Shown one piece after another: positions 42,905 to 57,500 of a stretch of DNA of 64,000 nt. Every line of letters starts with the position of its first letter. Within the stretch, counting starts at the first letter, position 1. The position numbers and the translations under genes are program-made. The DNA is from Oncomelania hupensis (lineage: Eukaryota > Mollusca > Gastropoda > Littorinimorpha > Pomatiopsidae), in NCBI GenBank assembly GCA_036898135.1, contig CM072523.1:32995811-33059810 (forward strand). Reading direction: 5' to 3'. The notes beneath the pieces are model-generated. The model did no database searches. It was not told the DNA's origin and saw nothing but the letters and a program-made list of their open reading frames with translations.

Positions 42905-44515
42905 CTTCTTCTTCTTCTTCCTGTAGACGACCAACATCAGTATTTTGATGATTTTGTCGCTTTTTGGGTGCTAAGACGCGCTTTGTATTTGAGGTATTTT
43001 AGGTCGGGTGTACTTTGAGGATACTGGAGGCTATGCATTGTTATTTAGATAATAATAGGAGAAGGGAAGGGTACAGGGGTGATCGGGGGAGGGGGGGAAT
43101 CAGTGACTGGGGGGTTGGGGTGGGTGGAGAGGGTGCATGGAGTGTGGGAAGGAGCATCATGTTACAGGCAGGAGGTCAACCTGGACTTAAAGGTGTCCAG
43201 GGACTCTGCAGTGACGACATCGTCAGGCAGATTGTTCCAGTCAGGTATTGTTCTTGGGAAAAACGACATCTGCCTATACTGAGTTCTGCAGTGGGGGATG
43301 TCGTAGCAGCAGCTGTTATTCTTCCTGGTACTCAACCTATTTTCTGATGGTTTGGGCAAGTAGTTGGAGTTGATGGATACTAGGCCATAGTGATATTTGT
43401 ACATCATCTCTAGGCGGGCTCTGTGTCGTCGTTCTTGAAGAGAGGGCCAGTTGAGGGATTCCATGATGGTGTCTACACAGGATGAACGCCGATGTCGATC
43501 TGAGACCCATCTCGCTGCTCTGCGTTGTACTTTTTCGATGGCTAGAGTCTCGGTGACTGTGTGAGGGTCCCATACTGTTGCTGCGTATTCGAGGATTGGA
43601 CGGACAAAGGCCTTGTACGCAGTTTCCTTTGCCTTCTTGTTGCCAATCCTGAGGTTGCGACGGAGGAAGCCTAGTGTCTTGTTTGCTTTATTAGTGATGT
43701 TGCTTACATGGTTTCCCCACTTCATGTCGTCCTGGATGTTGATGCCAAGGTACCTGGTAGAGCTGACATTTTCGAGTGTGTGGCCGTGCAGTTTGTATGC
43801 CGGGGTGATCTTCTTCCTCTTTCTAGTGACGCTTAAGGTGGAGCACTTTTCTGGGTGGAACTGCATGGACCACTGTTCTTCCCAGGATGCAAGGGTGTTG
43901 AGGTCCTCCTGCAGTACTCTTTGGTCAGCTTCGGTTTTGGTGGTGTTGCTGCACATCGTGTCATCGGCGAATAGCCTAACTTTGGACTTGATGCCTGTCG
44001 GTAAGTCATTTATATACAGGAGGAATAGGCTCGGTCCTAGGACTGAGCCTTGGGGGACCCCGGATTCCACTGGTGTGAAATCGGATCTTGCTCCCTCAAC
44101 CACCACCGCTTGCTGCCGGCCATGCAGGAAGTCCTCAATCCAATTCTTGAGGTGGCCTCCTATTCCATAGCGCTGGAGCTTGTGGATCAACAGGGCGTGG
44201 TTTACCTTGTCGAAGGCCTTTGAGAAGTCAAGGACGATGGTGTCTTCCTGGTTTCCCCTCTCCAGCTCCTCAGTCGTCTCATCTACGTAGCCCAGGAGCT
44301 GTGTCTCGCAGGAGTGCCCACGTCGGAAGCCATGTTGCTCTGGTGCAAGGATGTTGTTATCTTCCAGGTGGGACATGAGATGGCTGGTGATGATGTGCTC
44401 CATTAATTTGCAGGCTATGCAGGTAAGGGAGATGGGACGGTAGTTTACTGCTGAGTATCTCTCCCCTTTCTTGAATACGGGTGTTATATTTGCTATATTA
44501 ATATTCATTCATTCA
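42905..44515 (-). mobile_element. CR1-like LINE, 5'-truncated
   Basis: Contains the RT/C-terminal ORF 43162-44508 and a 3' UTR that is G-rich on the plus strand (43060-43140). It ends in a GAA trinucleotide tail (plus-strand TTC run at 42907-42921). A stop codon lies immediately upstream of the first Met, so the endonuclease half is absent. The RT frame is fully open, indicating a fairly young copy. Confidence 0.85.
43162..44508 (-). CDS. Reverse transcriptase domain of CR1-like LINE
   Basis: A 448-codon uninterrupted frame. RT blocks in order: ITPVFKKGERYSAVNYRPIS, EQHGFRRGHSC, VLDFSKAFDKVNH, SGVPQGSVLGP, and an intact catalytic FADD (RLFADDTMC). The C-terminal region includes TRYLGINIQDD and ends with an IPDWNNLPDDVV block typical of CR1/jockey-like ORF2 proteins. 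The endonuclease is missing because of 5' truncation, so it cannot retrotranspose alone. Confidence 0.85.
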   Translation of the reverse strand: MNINIANITPVFKKGERYSAVNYRPISLTCIACKLMEHIITSHLMSHLEDNNILAPEQHGFRRGHSCETQLLGYVDETTEELERGNQEDTIVLDFSKAFDKVNHALLIHKLQRYGIGGHLKNWIEDFLHGRQQAVVVEGARSDFTPVESGVPQGSVLGPSLFLLYINDLPTGIKSKVRLFADDTMCSNTTKTEADQRVLQEDLNTLASWEEQWSMQFHPEKCSTLSVTRKRKKITPAYKLHGHTLENVSSTRYLGINIQDDMKWGNHVSNITNKANKTLGFLRRNLRIGNKKAKETAYKAFVRPILEYAATVWDPHTVTETLAIEKVQRRAARWVSDRHRRSSCVDTIMESLNWPSLQERRHRARLEMMYKYHYGLVSINSNYLPKPSENRLSTRKNNSCCYDIPHCRTQYRQMSFFPRTIPDWNNLPDDVVTAESLDTFKSRLTSCL

Positions 44516-45076
44516 ATTTCTTGTCCTCTGTGTCCTCCAACTCGAAAAATTACACTTCACACGTGACATTCATTATATTAAAACAACTAACATGAGATTT
44601 TTCATCCTATTGGAATTTTTTTTTTTTTACAAAAATGACTTCGTGGACATTTCTAAAGTAGAGAAAGTAGCAACTAACATGCAAAAGACTGTAATCAGCC
44701 TATTTGTTTATTTATTTATTCATTTATGTCATAATTTTATTTATTGACTGTGAAGGAATCCAGTTGTACCAATTAATTCTAATTCTTATCATTATTTGTT
44801 CAGGCATTAGATTAGGATTGTACTAAATCCGTTTGAATTAATTAATACATTTTTGCGTCACAGATCCAGACAATTTCTTGGGTGCTAGTGATACCTTAAA
44901 AATAAATACATAAATAAACAAATTAAGGGGAACAATCCTTAACAAGCATTAATGCACAAAATTATTTAAGTTAAATAATAATGTAGTGTTTCCCGACAGA
45001 CCTTTCAAGAATTTTTGATGTCGTAAGTGATCCGATCCATGTTTTGGATACGCTGTTACCCAGGCGATGTTTCAAA
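44516..45076. other. 5' flank of the XRRA1-like gene
   Basis: AT-rich until about 44985, then more GC-rich up to the start codon. The proximal 90 bp should contain promoter and 5' UTR sequence. Confidence 0.4.
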
Positions 45077-45451
45077 ATGGCGCTGTCGGGGTTGAAGTTT
45101 GACTCCGACTCCGGAGGTTTTATTTCAAATTGCTTTCCAGTCCGGGGTCTTGTTAAACGGGACATCAACGAAGGTTTGTGATTTTTAAAGAACATTTGCG
45201 TGCGTCAAGAAAATTGTTAGTATTTTCACCAAGTTGTTATGTAATGAAATAGCTAGTCTTTCAGTGTCAGGCATGTTAATTGTGTTTGAAGCTGATCCGA
45301 CTGTAAGTTGAATAATAAATGATAAACGAAACTGGGATCAATAATTTGACAATTGCCTTCATGTATTATACCTTTTACACTTTAGTATTGTGTGTTACCA
45401 TCGTGCACACTTTTGAAAATGCATAAAAGTTCACTTATTTAGTTTCTGCAA

Positions 45452-45527
<76 letters not shown>

Positions 45528-48500
45528 CTTATTGTCTGACTGCCTTCCATAGGTGATGGAGCCTGGATTGTGGCCCATAGAGCTGAACAGCGCCGCAGGT
45601 TCAAAGCAGTCCTGTGCGCAAAGCCTCGCACATACTCTCGCATTCGAGAGGAACGCAAGCGTGCAGAGGACCAAGGGGTGCCTATGACTGCTAGTCACAT
45701 CGATGGGGAGGAGGAAAATGAACCAGAAGGTTCTGCACTTGATGGTTTCTTCTTGGTAAGTTTAGTTTCTATATCTGCCCTACTTGTTGCACTTGTAGTT
45801 ATTATATATGTTGGCACAAAGATCTAAAGAAATTTTACTAATTGTTGATAGTGGAATTAAATTCTTCAGATACGTTTACCAGCATTTTCAGTGTAGCAGA
45901 TTATATATATTAAATTCTGTTGAACATCAATTTTTACCTGAGACGTATAATTGACTAGTGCCTCGACAGCTGCAACTGGTAATATTTGCTGGCTCTGTGT
46001 TCCCCCTTTTTATCCATATATAGTTTATTTTATTTTATTTTTATAAATAGTTATTTAATAAATAAAATTTATTTTAAGTTTATTTATTTCTTTTGTATTA
46101 AAAAAATTAATTCTTTTTTTTTTTTTGAGGAAGTGGATAATGCATATTTAATTGAACCAGAAGACTACAGAAGACTACAGAAGATTTCCTATACCCAACA
46201 CATCACCAACGACCAAGTCAGACAGACCATCACACAAGCCATTGGACAACACGATAACATGCTCACAGTGATAAATAAACTGAACCTCTGATAGTATGGC
46301 CATGTCACCGGAGCATCAGAACTTGCAAAGACTATCTTGCAAGGCACAGTGCAAGGAGGCAGAAGAAGAGATGCGCATGGGAGGACAACATTTGAGAATG
46401 GACTGGCTTGACACTGAGGGAAACCATGAAGGTTGCTGAGGACAGAGAAAGATAGAGTACGCTGGTTAAACGATCATCTTTGGTGCCCCAACAACTTTTG
46501 AGTTTCGGGATAGAATAGGATAGGATTTGAACCAACCATCTTTTCTTTAACTGAATGTCGCGAGTTTTTTAACATGTCACTAGAAAGCAACAGCATGTTG
46601 AAAACGTAGGCCGTCTAAAGAGTAATCACAAAGTTGGCTCCTGTGAGAAGCAGTTTTCAGCCATTTTAGGATGGAATTTTCCTGGAACTACATGTGTGCA
46701 CACCATATTGTGGATTGTATATAATTATAGACTGTATAGAAAAAAAAACTTTTTTTTAAAACAGATTTAATGAATTATACATTTTGTTAGTGTATTTTTA
46801 TTTATGTATTTATTTATGTATTTGTTTATTCATTTATTTATTCATTCATTCTTTCTTTTATTTGTTTTTTTATTTTATAACCAACGTGTTTGCTGTTTGC
46901 TGTGTGTACAGCTGAAACATTGCTGTGTGGAAGATCCGTCTGACCTATGTTCAGTAAACATTGCCGGCCAGCAATTGTTTGATGTTAAGGAGGAAGATTT
47001 GGAGATCTTTGACAACGTAGCCTATGTCAATGCTGGCGAAAACTTCTTGCCTTTTGGTAATAGGATATTTATTTTTAAATTCTGCTTGTTCAGATTATTT
47101 TATTGAACAGTATAACTCAGTTAGTAGAGTCAAAGCTTCTGTTTCAGAAGTCACTGATTTGATTTAGTCGCTATCTGTCAACACTAAACTGCTTGTGAGC
47201 TCTCTCCTTTTTATTGCTTCAGTCTTTTTGGTGGGTGTTTCAGTGTGTAGCAGGTAGTTATTGTTTTTCTTGTAGATTCTACTGAAACTGCTTTGTACTC
47301 ACTTGTTTAGTACTATAGATGTCATGCTTTGCTGAAAAGACAACTGAAATTTACCTGCCTAGGTCATCAGTATGACCCAAAATAAACATCATAGTCCAAG
47401 TAAATATTGATTAAGTGAGGCAAATGAACATATGTCTTCTACTACTTTCATACCAATTGTCAGATGGCAGAATGTTTATGTTAAACACAAGGACGAAGTA
47501 GTCTCCTTTGAGGGAAAAAAAACAAGAAAAAAAAGAACTGAAGTTGACAAAAGCATTGCAAACATAATGTTATTCAATTAATAAAGTCCACCAAAGGCTA
47601 CAAGTTTTCCCTCTGCTACAGTCTTTAGTCCTTGTCATGTACACAGAGATCTTGGTCATTGTTTCCAGAGGCTTTCAGAGGGTTCCCATCTCTCAGAGAG
47701 CTTGAACTGCCTCTCAATGGGTTGAGGAGTTTGAAACCAAAGGAACAGGACTTTCCAAAACTAGAGGTGAGTGTACTTCTTTTTGATCTAGTTAGGTGGA
47801 ATTTTAGGGTCATGAGTATAGTACTAACACCCACAGACTATAGAGTATGTACATGTAAGGAATGTGAAGAGACTTGTTTGTGTGGGAGAAACTATGTGAA
47901 AGAAAGTAAATGGTACTCACAAATTTGGGATGGTGTCTGCAAGAGATGTTTTATTTATGGAAACATTTTCCAAGCTGATTCCCTCTTCTGTGGTCAACTC
48001 AGATTTGTGGAAATATGAATTTATTAATTTTATTTCATTTTGTCTTTTTGTTATTGCTAGGTATTCAATTTCCAGTGAACGTTGGTGTAAGAATGCATGA
48101 AAAATATGCTTTTAAATTGATCTGCTGTTTAGGTCAAAGTGCAATATGTTTATAATATATAATTGTATTTGAAGATTACTTACTTATTAAGTTGAGATGT
48201 TATTATCACAACACAGCATTATTATATCGGAGTATAATTGAGACAAACATTATGTGTGACCTAAATTTAGTCTTTTGAATCATTATTTTTAGGCCAGTAT
48301 TATTGAATATTATTTTTTGTTTACACTTGGGTTTACAGGTTCTGGATCTGTCCTACAACAACTTGTCACAAGAAGACATTTTGACCCTGGGAACCTTGGT
48401 CAATCTTCGTGTCCTACATTTGACTGGCAACAACTTCAAGACGCTACCTGCAGACATGTCACTACCTTACATTTCCCCTGAAAAGTAGGTGTACCGTGAA

Positions 48501-51500
48501 GACTTTGATTTGAATGTTGGGATACTATTTGTCACCTCGGCAGGCGAATTTCAGGTTGCCTTCTCAGCAGCTGGAGAGCATTTGGACAATTTGAAGTCTG
48601 ATTAAATTCAAATATCACTAGTTATATTTTCAAACTTTTATTATGATTCAGGTTATTCCCTGCCTAGAACAACAATTATTACTCTTGTGCTTCACATATC
48701 TTATATATTTAACGTTAGGGATTGCATTCACTGCAAAATGTTGCCAATATTTTAATTTGGAGACAAGAAATCCAATTAATTGTGAGCTGGTGATGATCGA
48801 GGTTAAGGAGTAGGTTGGGAACAGCTTTTCTTTGTAGTGCATTTAACTGATATTGTTTCATGTCTAAAAGTGTTGTTTCTTTCTTCCCTTTGTTTTTGAT
48901 TGAACAGGAAATTGAGAAGACAGAGGTTTTCACATTTAGAAGTACTTCTACTGGATGACAACAAACTTTCAGACATAAACGTCTTTGCTGCTCTAGCTGG
49001 CCTCCCTAAGTGAGTTGTTTTTTGGTCTCTCTTCTATATCATGTACCATGATCATCGTCATCATCATCATCGTTATCATCAGCATAGTTATCATCATCAA
49101 CATCAAGCTAGTCATCATCATATCACCATGATATCATACTTTTTGTCTGCACAGACTTCGGCACATCAACATGGAGAAGAATGAAATATTCTGCATCCCT
49201 CAGCTGAAGTGGGTTGAAGGGCGAGTGGTGACCCAAGAAGGGCCTAAGCCCAAGAGGCCCAGCAGCAGTCACAGCAGCGGCAGACGGCCCAAATCTCGCA
49301 GCAACAGTGGCAGAAAGAAGGAGACTGTGCAACTGCAAGAAGATGCGCTAGAACCACCTTCTGAGGTTTCACAGGTAATGTCTTGACATTTTGAATTCAC
49401 TGGTTAAGTACACCAATATAACATTCATTCATCTGGAAATATTTTTAAATAGTCGGGAATAAGAACGAATCAAATGCTTGTCTGTTAGTTGGTTGTCATT
49501 CCGTTGCAAGCCATATCTTAAGAACCACTGAACCTATTTTGTCCAAACTTCAAAAGAATATTACCAGGGTTAGTGACCGGCTTCCCATGTCATCATATTT
49601 GCTCTATCTTAAAGGACAAGATCACCGGATTGATTTCTTTGCTAAAGACACTAATTTCTTGTCTCATGTACACACGCTTTTTATTGAGCAGTTACCATTG
49701 GATAGGGTTTTCGGTAGCTCAGTCGATCTCATTCCTGTCTATCAACTAAGATACCCTGGTTTGAATCCCAACCATGGTAGAGTATTTTGTGTGTATTATT
49801 GTTCTTTGGTTATTTTTAGTCTTTTTATAACATTTCTTTTTTGTGCATGTGTATTTATTTTTGTTTGTGTTTGGTAAGGCAAAAGGTTTGTGAGATTAAC
49901 AGAGTGAGTAGGTAGTCACTGCAAAAGAACAGGACTTGAGTTAGTGAAAGCAGATCAAGCAAGCACAATCTTTATTCAAAGCGTTCCTGCTATCTGTCCA
50001 CAGCTGCCCATGACCGGCAATGCAGCAAACCCTGAGCCTTCAGAAGACACATTGAAAACTAAAGATGACTTCGACTTTGAACGTAAGATTCTCCCTTTTC
50101 TGTCTGAATGTGCTTTTGCTGGGAATTATAACTTCATGGTTTTGTATAAGTGATTGGGCTTGCTGAAGATCTGTGTTGTGTAGAGTAATGGGTAGGTTAA
50201 AGGCTGGGGACAGTTTGTAGTTTTCTCGCATCTTGCAATACTTGTACTATATAGATCTACAATTTGCTTTTGGATGCCTGGGTTATTAGATTATTGGTGA
50301 TTGTTTAGGACAGGAGGGGGTTAGAGGAAGGTAAAGGGGAGAGGAAAATAATTATTAATGTCTGGATGATGATTGGCATTATCATTTGGTAACGGCGGAC
50401 CTTGTTTGAGTTTGTTTTGTTGTTGTTGTTGTTTTAACCTTGGGATGCAAAAAATAGGTGTAGTAGGAAATTAAGTTTCGTACTTAGATTGGAATTGGGA
50501 TATGTGCAAAATGGTGTTAAAAAGATGTTTCCTAATTGTATACACAAATGTAAAAAAAAAAAGTATTAAAATTAAAAAAATATGTGGATTGGGATTTGCA
50601 AATTGTAATTTCAACGGTGTACAATATATGCATTTGCGTGGTGTCTCCTACTTTCACTGTCTATGTGCATGGTGTGAATGTTATTTTTTATGAGAATGGT
50701 ATCTCGTGTGTTGCTTGGCATGGCACCACTATGATAAAACACTTGAGATAGTCTGCTCAGGGACAAGTGAAAAGTACATGGTGGGGGAATTAGAAGTAGT
50801 ATGGTATATTTTTCTTCTTTTGTTAGAATAAGGTCATTTCTGTGGAATGTGCATGTTTTACATCTCCCTGTTTGTATCTGTGTGTTTCTATGTTCAGTAA
50901 GCATGCAGGAATGCCTAAGCAAAGAGCATGATTAGCATTTTTCAACATTTATACTGTAAAACTTTAAAATAAAATGTTAATGAAGAGAGTGGACTATTTT
51001 CCAATTTCTTTTTCAGTCATAATGATTTCATGCAGTTTTAATAGTAATAATTCACTCCAGTTTTGTAGAGTGTTTAACAATTTAGTTTGTTTTGAGCTTT
51101 TAAAATAAGTACGCAAAAATGTAATGAAGAATTTCGTTTTTCTATTTAACATAGAATATTAAAGAATTTAGTTTTGTTTAATACAATTATAGGTTTAGCA
51201 GTAACACATATGGGAGTTTTAATTTTAATACATTTGTTAATGAATTTTTATTCAGCATTTAGCAATAGTATATTTGTAGCTGTAATATATTATTTGATGT
51301 CAGTGCATGTTGCATTTAAGCTTTGTATTTTCCAATTTTTGCTTTATAGGAAATCACAATGGAAGTAAGTTTTATTACAAATAGCCTTGATATTAGTCTT
51401 TGTAATGCTCTTTGGCTTTTTCTGAATTTTACAATTTATTTTATTTGATGCTTATTGGCACTTTTGACTTTGACTCACTATTTATACAGATTTGCTTGGC

Positions 51501-54500
51501 TCAAATATATGTACCATAAATCATTATGTTTCAGTTTTTGCTTTGCTAAATTCTGTATGCTTTGTATTTATTTCTTGTTTATTTATTTTATTTATTTATT
51601 TTATGACCAGTACTATGGCTCATCTTTATAACTACCAAAATATTGGCAAATATTACTTGGTCTTGAATATGAAACTAAAACATTTTGGCACATTCACATT
51701 CATGTTCGTTATTGTCAGTTTTCTACAACAATTGCAAATTTGGCTATGAATGTATAAACAATATTTGATTACACTTAACATTTTTCCAGCACACGTCACT
51801 TAATATTTTATTCTTTATATTACATGGGTCAAATTTCCTTCTTTAAGTGATGACAATAAATCAGCTTGATTTACGTATTATCTTAAATAATAACTATTCC
51901 TTAATGTTACATTGCATTTACTCTAATTGTATTGCCACTTACATTAATTGCACACACATATTTTAATGTTACTTGACTGCATGATGGTACACTCAAAATA
52001 TTTGGCACTTTTGCATATATGATTTACTCCACCTCACTCTACACATTTCAAATCCTTGCATCTTAATCCCTTGCGCTTTGAACTGATTTACTTAGGAAAA
52101 TGAGCTTCATAATACACTTTTTATTATTATCATTACATTGATTTGAGAGAATGCAGTAGTGTAGTGATCGCTTTTTAATAATTGTATGTATGAGGGTAGT
52201 CCAATACGTTCTTAGCCTACAAAAAGAAAAACGAAAATTTTGAAAAAGTGGCGATTTATTTTTCAATATAGTCTCCTTTTAGTTCGATACACTTGACCCA
52301 GCGATGCTCCCCAAGTTTGGAAACAAATAGAAGTCACACGGAGAATCTGGAGAATACTGTGGATGGGACAGCAGTTCGTAGCCCAAGAATCGAATCACCA
52401 ACCAATATTGCTCATTTTCCATTTTTCTAAAATCCGCGGACATGCCCGCTTTTACACGTGGTCAAAATAAAACTACAAGTCCGATCCGGCTGAAATTTCG
52501 ACAGTAGCCATCTACGAGAATGTACTACATGATAGTAAATTGCTCTTGTGATACTGGTGATATCGGGCGGTGAGGCTAAGTACTTATCGGACTGTCCTCG
52601 TATTTACCACATACACCAAAATTGCTGATAGATTAATTACTAATCATTAATTAACATTGCTGTGCAGTTTTATGTGTGATTTTCTGTTTCACACATTTTG
52701 TAGTTAAGCAGTTCTAGTAGTTGTTTGGTGAGAGACATTTCAGTGATTTTTTGTGTGCATGTAATGTGTTGCATACACTGGAAAATAAAATGTTAGTGCA
52801 GCTTTATTAACAATAGTAAAGTCCTTTTCAAAATCATTGTTGTTACACATTCCAGAACTTTTAAAAACGTTTATGTGCTCACTCTTATCTTATAAAATGT
52901 TTGTGTTTCATTAAAGTAAATTCCTTGTGGCCTAGGAATTTTATACTGCATCAAAGAAACAATCCTAAATGAAGAAACATCATGTTTTCTTGGAAAGTGG
53001 CCCGGCCTGTTGTCCATAGTGTTAACACAGTTTACACACCTGGAGCAAATGTGAATCATGGGTTTATTTCAGACTAGAACTAGTGTGTGCTTGCTAGATC
53101 TCAGCAGCCAGCAGTGTGCCTTGAAACAGCACCATATACACATAATTATTTGAATAATTATTATGAGAACCTTGTGAACAGTGAATGCAATATGGGCTGC
53201 AATACCTATATAGGACATTGGTGATCTTTTAACTGACATGAAATTATGATAGCTTCTTTACCTTCTTCAGCACTGTTGAACCACATTAACTGATTGTGAA
53301 TATAGAATTTTCCTGTATATGCAGGCATTGAGAAACATGCCCAAGGCGAACAGACAGATCATTTACTGATGATCACATTTGTATGTTGATTCATGCAACT
53401 GGCTCTAATGCAGTCATTTGTATGCCACAGAACTGATGAATGATGACTTCAGCTTGGGGGATCTTGGTGATCGTATCACAGAACTGGAAGAGGAGACAGC
53501 CAAAGGAAATGAAGGGGTGAACGAGACAGAGAAGACTGACAACAATACAAACGCAAGTGAGGAATTCAAAGCCTTGCCACCATTTCCTGAGCTGCGCTAC
53601 TTGAACCTTGCTCACAACCATGTGAGTGTCAAATCTGTAACTCTGCCATGGTTTATAAGGCAACTGTATAGATACATCACAGAGCAAAATAGCATTACTT
53701 TAGAAAATTCCCAGATTGAGGTTATCCCGAGGAAAATACTGCATCTTTGACACTTCATCTTGATCTCTGATCTTCCTAATGTCTTTCTACCTTCATTTTA
53801 CATTCTCTTTGACTTCCCCGGTAAAGCTTGTCAACCCTGTCATAGCATGATCTGATGACTCCGTGTGTTTGTGTAGATTAGAGAGGAGGATGCCTTACTG
53901 GCAGTGGCAGCTTGGCCGATGCTGGTTCACCTGGTCATTCACAATAATCCTCTGACAAAAGACCATGCTGGTGACCCACCTCTTCTCAAGCGCTTCCTCA
54001 CAGATCGACTGGGTATCAAACTACAGAGGTTTGTTGATTATAATACAAATGTTCAGCAAATTTCATTTCTGAATGTACAGCATTGAGTATTATTATATTC
54101 ACTCCATTATCCTCTCTTTTCCCCTTGTTACACTAAATAAAGTCGCTCAACACACTGAAGCCAGCTCAGATTTCTACAGACAATGTCATCTCCTTAATGT
54201 CATAGTGTGCCAAATGCGGAATTCTCTTACAGCACAGCCAGAGTGAACCATTGAAACATACAGTCATCATTGATCTGTTTTAAGCTAGCGATACACGGTA
54301 AGACTAGATCTTATGATACCCGCGTATGCCGCTGCAGATCTGATGTCTTTGCTGATACACGGTATGTATGAGTCATAAGCCTGTCGGTAAAGGCCAAGGT
54401 CGCTGGTGTAGTCTACGGCTAACTAGATCTAAATAGTTGCAAAAGCAATTGTTGTTAGCGCGTGATAAATTGATGATGCTTGTTTTTCAAAACGTCATTA

Positions 54501-57500
54501 CATTTTTTAAAAAGTAATATTAATATGCATTGCACAAATATATTATTCTTTATTTTCATATCGTTCATTGACATGAGTCACACGACAACAAAAATCACAC
54601 TGTCGGCTTTACGATCCAGCAAAATATTGCAGGCTTCATGAAACCACGCCTGTATTGATGAAAGTGCGCAGTTTCTGGTCCCTTGGTCTTTGTAGACCTG
54701 CAATGATGTGTCCCATAAGCAGCTATGTTCATGGTACAACTCAATCAAAATTCCTGTTTGGTGCTTCGACAGGTCTGCCATTTTTCAGTTTGTAGGTCGC
54801 GGTTTTTCAGTGACCTTCACCTCGGAGTTCAATCAAATAGCTGTTTTGATTGTCTGTCTGACCTCCACTGTCGTATCGCGCCGTGAAAAAATAGAACATG
54901 CTCTATCGATAAGACTTGACGACAATTCCTACCGATCCGGGAATTTCTGTAGTCATATGCGGGTATCATAAGATCTAGTCTTACCGTGTATCGCCGCCTT
55001 TAGACATGTTTGTACTTGCTTGCTTTTAGTCAAAATAGTTCGTTGGAGTAGTGCAAGTGCACTGGAATGGGGCTGTTTTGCTCATAGCAAATTAAGCTAA
55101 AAAGTACACAAAACTTGTGCTAGGTGCTTTAAGTTTGAATTGCACTCAATGTCTTCATTCTTTTCTTTCTTTTTTGCTTCAGCTTTGGATTTGATTATAA
55201 TCATTACTGCATGTTCAATCTTTGGAGTTTCTTTTTATTTTTGCCACATTTGTTGCAGAAAACATCAAGCAATTCTAGTCAAGCCACACATTGAAGTTAC
55301 CCAGACAAAAGCAAGAACTGTAAGTTCACTCAGAGCTGACAATAATATTTGATTTGTTAACCATTGATGCATAGTATTTTTGGTATATTTTATAGATAGC
55401 ATCCACAAAAGTGTGGATTTGTCACTCAGAAAGACTTGCGTTTTTTCTTATTTTCCAAATTATGTAATGTTTAGTGCAAATGTTGTGAACATGTTGACAT
55501 TTCTCAACAATAAGATAATTATTACGTGCTCATTATATTGATATGTTATAACTGTGTTTGTATGGTTTGTGTGTGTTTTTTCTTGAGTATTTTTCTATCA
55601 AAACATGAAATTATTTTAGTTTGTTGTTAAATATTTTAGACTGATTCTACAAAAGTAGCACAACACCTTAAGTGTTGAATCTTTTAGTGTGGTATCCTTT
55701 AAACACAATGAGCATGTTACAGTGACATGGGTTAACCAGCACTATACAAGAATTCAACATCAGCAGAACTAATGGTTGAGTGTATAATTATGTGTATTAG
55801 GTGTCGGATATTGTACCCAAAGTACCGCGGATGACCATCGAGGAACGTATTCAGCAGCTTGCTCTAGAAGCTCCCAAACCTCAGCCTGCCATTGACCAGC
55901 AAAACACTAAGCCTTCACTACACGAAGATAGAACTCTTTCTGGTTAGTACTTATTTATTTATTTAATAGGATATATGTTAAAATAATGTATGTGAAAACA
56001 AGTTAATAGAAAAATAATTATTACAAAACAAAAACAAAACAAAAAAACTCCCATCTAAGGTAAACACTGAACCCAATGTAAAAATAAGTGATGGAGAAAA
56101 ACAGAAAGCACAAAAACTTGAAGTTTTTGTTATTGACTGACTTTGTTTTGAATGAAACTCAAAGAGCAAGTGGAAACTATATTAATATAGATTTGCTGCT
56201 TTTATTGTATTGCGTTGTGTTTTTATTATATTGTGTTGTTTCATGTTGTTTTGTATTAATCTTCCCTTGTCTCACAGGTCTGGACTTGGAAACGTCAAAG
56301 AGGATGCCGCTGCCACCCATCGCCCCCACACCTCCCTCTGTACCCAGGACGCCAAACACTCAGGCCTGGATGGAGAGAGAGAGGACGACGGAGAAGGAAG
56401 AGAAGATCGTCGAGGAAGAAAGAACTCGGCAAGCACGCCCAGACTCTGGTGCTTTCTTCATGACTCAGGTAAGAGCTATATGATGTGGAAATGGGGGAAG
56501 GGGAAGGGCAGACTTTAAAGATCCTGACGCTCATGTCCTATAGATGGATGAGTGCTTGCTGGCTACACAAATACACCCAGCTAGTGCTGGGTCCCTTCTC
56601 CTCCCTCATTGTGCTCAGTTGTCTGGGCGTTGGACAAGGATCTCAAAGGCTGCAAGTGCCTCGGGTGGCTTGAGTTAGATACAAAAATTGGCCAGCAGCT
56701 CTTGAGCTGGAAAAGCTCTGTATAAGAACAGCTAAATAAAATAAAAAGGGGAGGGGAAAAAAAAAGAGTAGAGGAAGAAGGGGTATTATTGGGGGTGATG
56801 ATTAGGATGATGGTGGTGAAAGTGTGCGTCTTCTTAGCTGAAATGTTTCATGCTTTTTCTTTTCATGTGTGTGTGATGTTTTTGTCCCCATCTCCTCTCT
56901 CTCCCACCTCAATCACCACCCTCTAGATGGATGGGTTCTAGCGTTGTTGTATTCAGCTGTTGCTGTTTGTTCCTTCTGTGATTAACATTGTGCTATCTAG
57001 TAGTTGGGCATATGCATTTTTTGGTATTGATTTGAAATGCTTATATGGATGCTTGTATTGATTTAAAATGCTTATAGCATTTTAAAAAAATAATTGTAAC
57101 CTTTTTTTTTCTGGGGGGGAGGGGGGAGAGGGGGGGTGTTTTTCCCCCAATTTTTTGTTTTAGACTTTCATATGTGTACAAATGGATGTGACAAGAAGCC
57201 ACAAGGATGTTAAAATTAAGCTGTACAATTATAGACTGAATAAGAATGTTGTGTGGTATTGAATTGTATTGATAGAGTGTTGATTTTCAAATGCCAGGTG
57301 GAGGACCAGACAGCGGAAGAAGCGCGGAAGGCGCAGCAGGCCACGGAGGAGGAGGAGGAGGAGAGAAGGGAGATTACCAACATCAACAACTCCAGCGACA
57401 ATCGTTACCGTGGTTACGAACTTCTTCTGGAAGATGACAAGGAAGTGGAGATGGAAGTGGAACTTCCAAAAGGTTGACTGTCGTTATGATAAGATATTAT

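Noticed and set aside
45051..45068. X-box (RFX) motif upstream of XRRA1
   Set aside because: GTTACCCAGGCGATG resembles only half of an X-box; the second half-site does not match.
57253..57477. Glu/Arg-rich peptide as a separate gene
   Set aside because: It is exon 14 of the XRRA1-like gene, with matching splice sites and phase.
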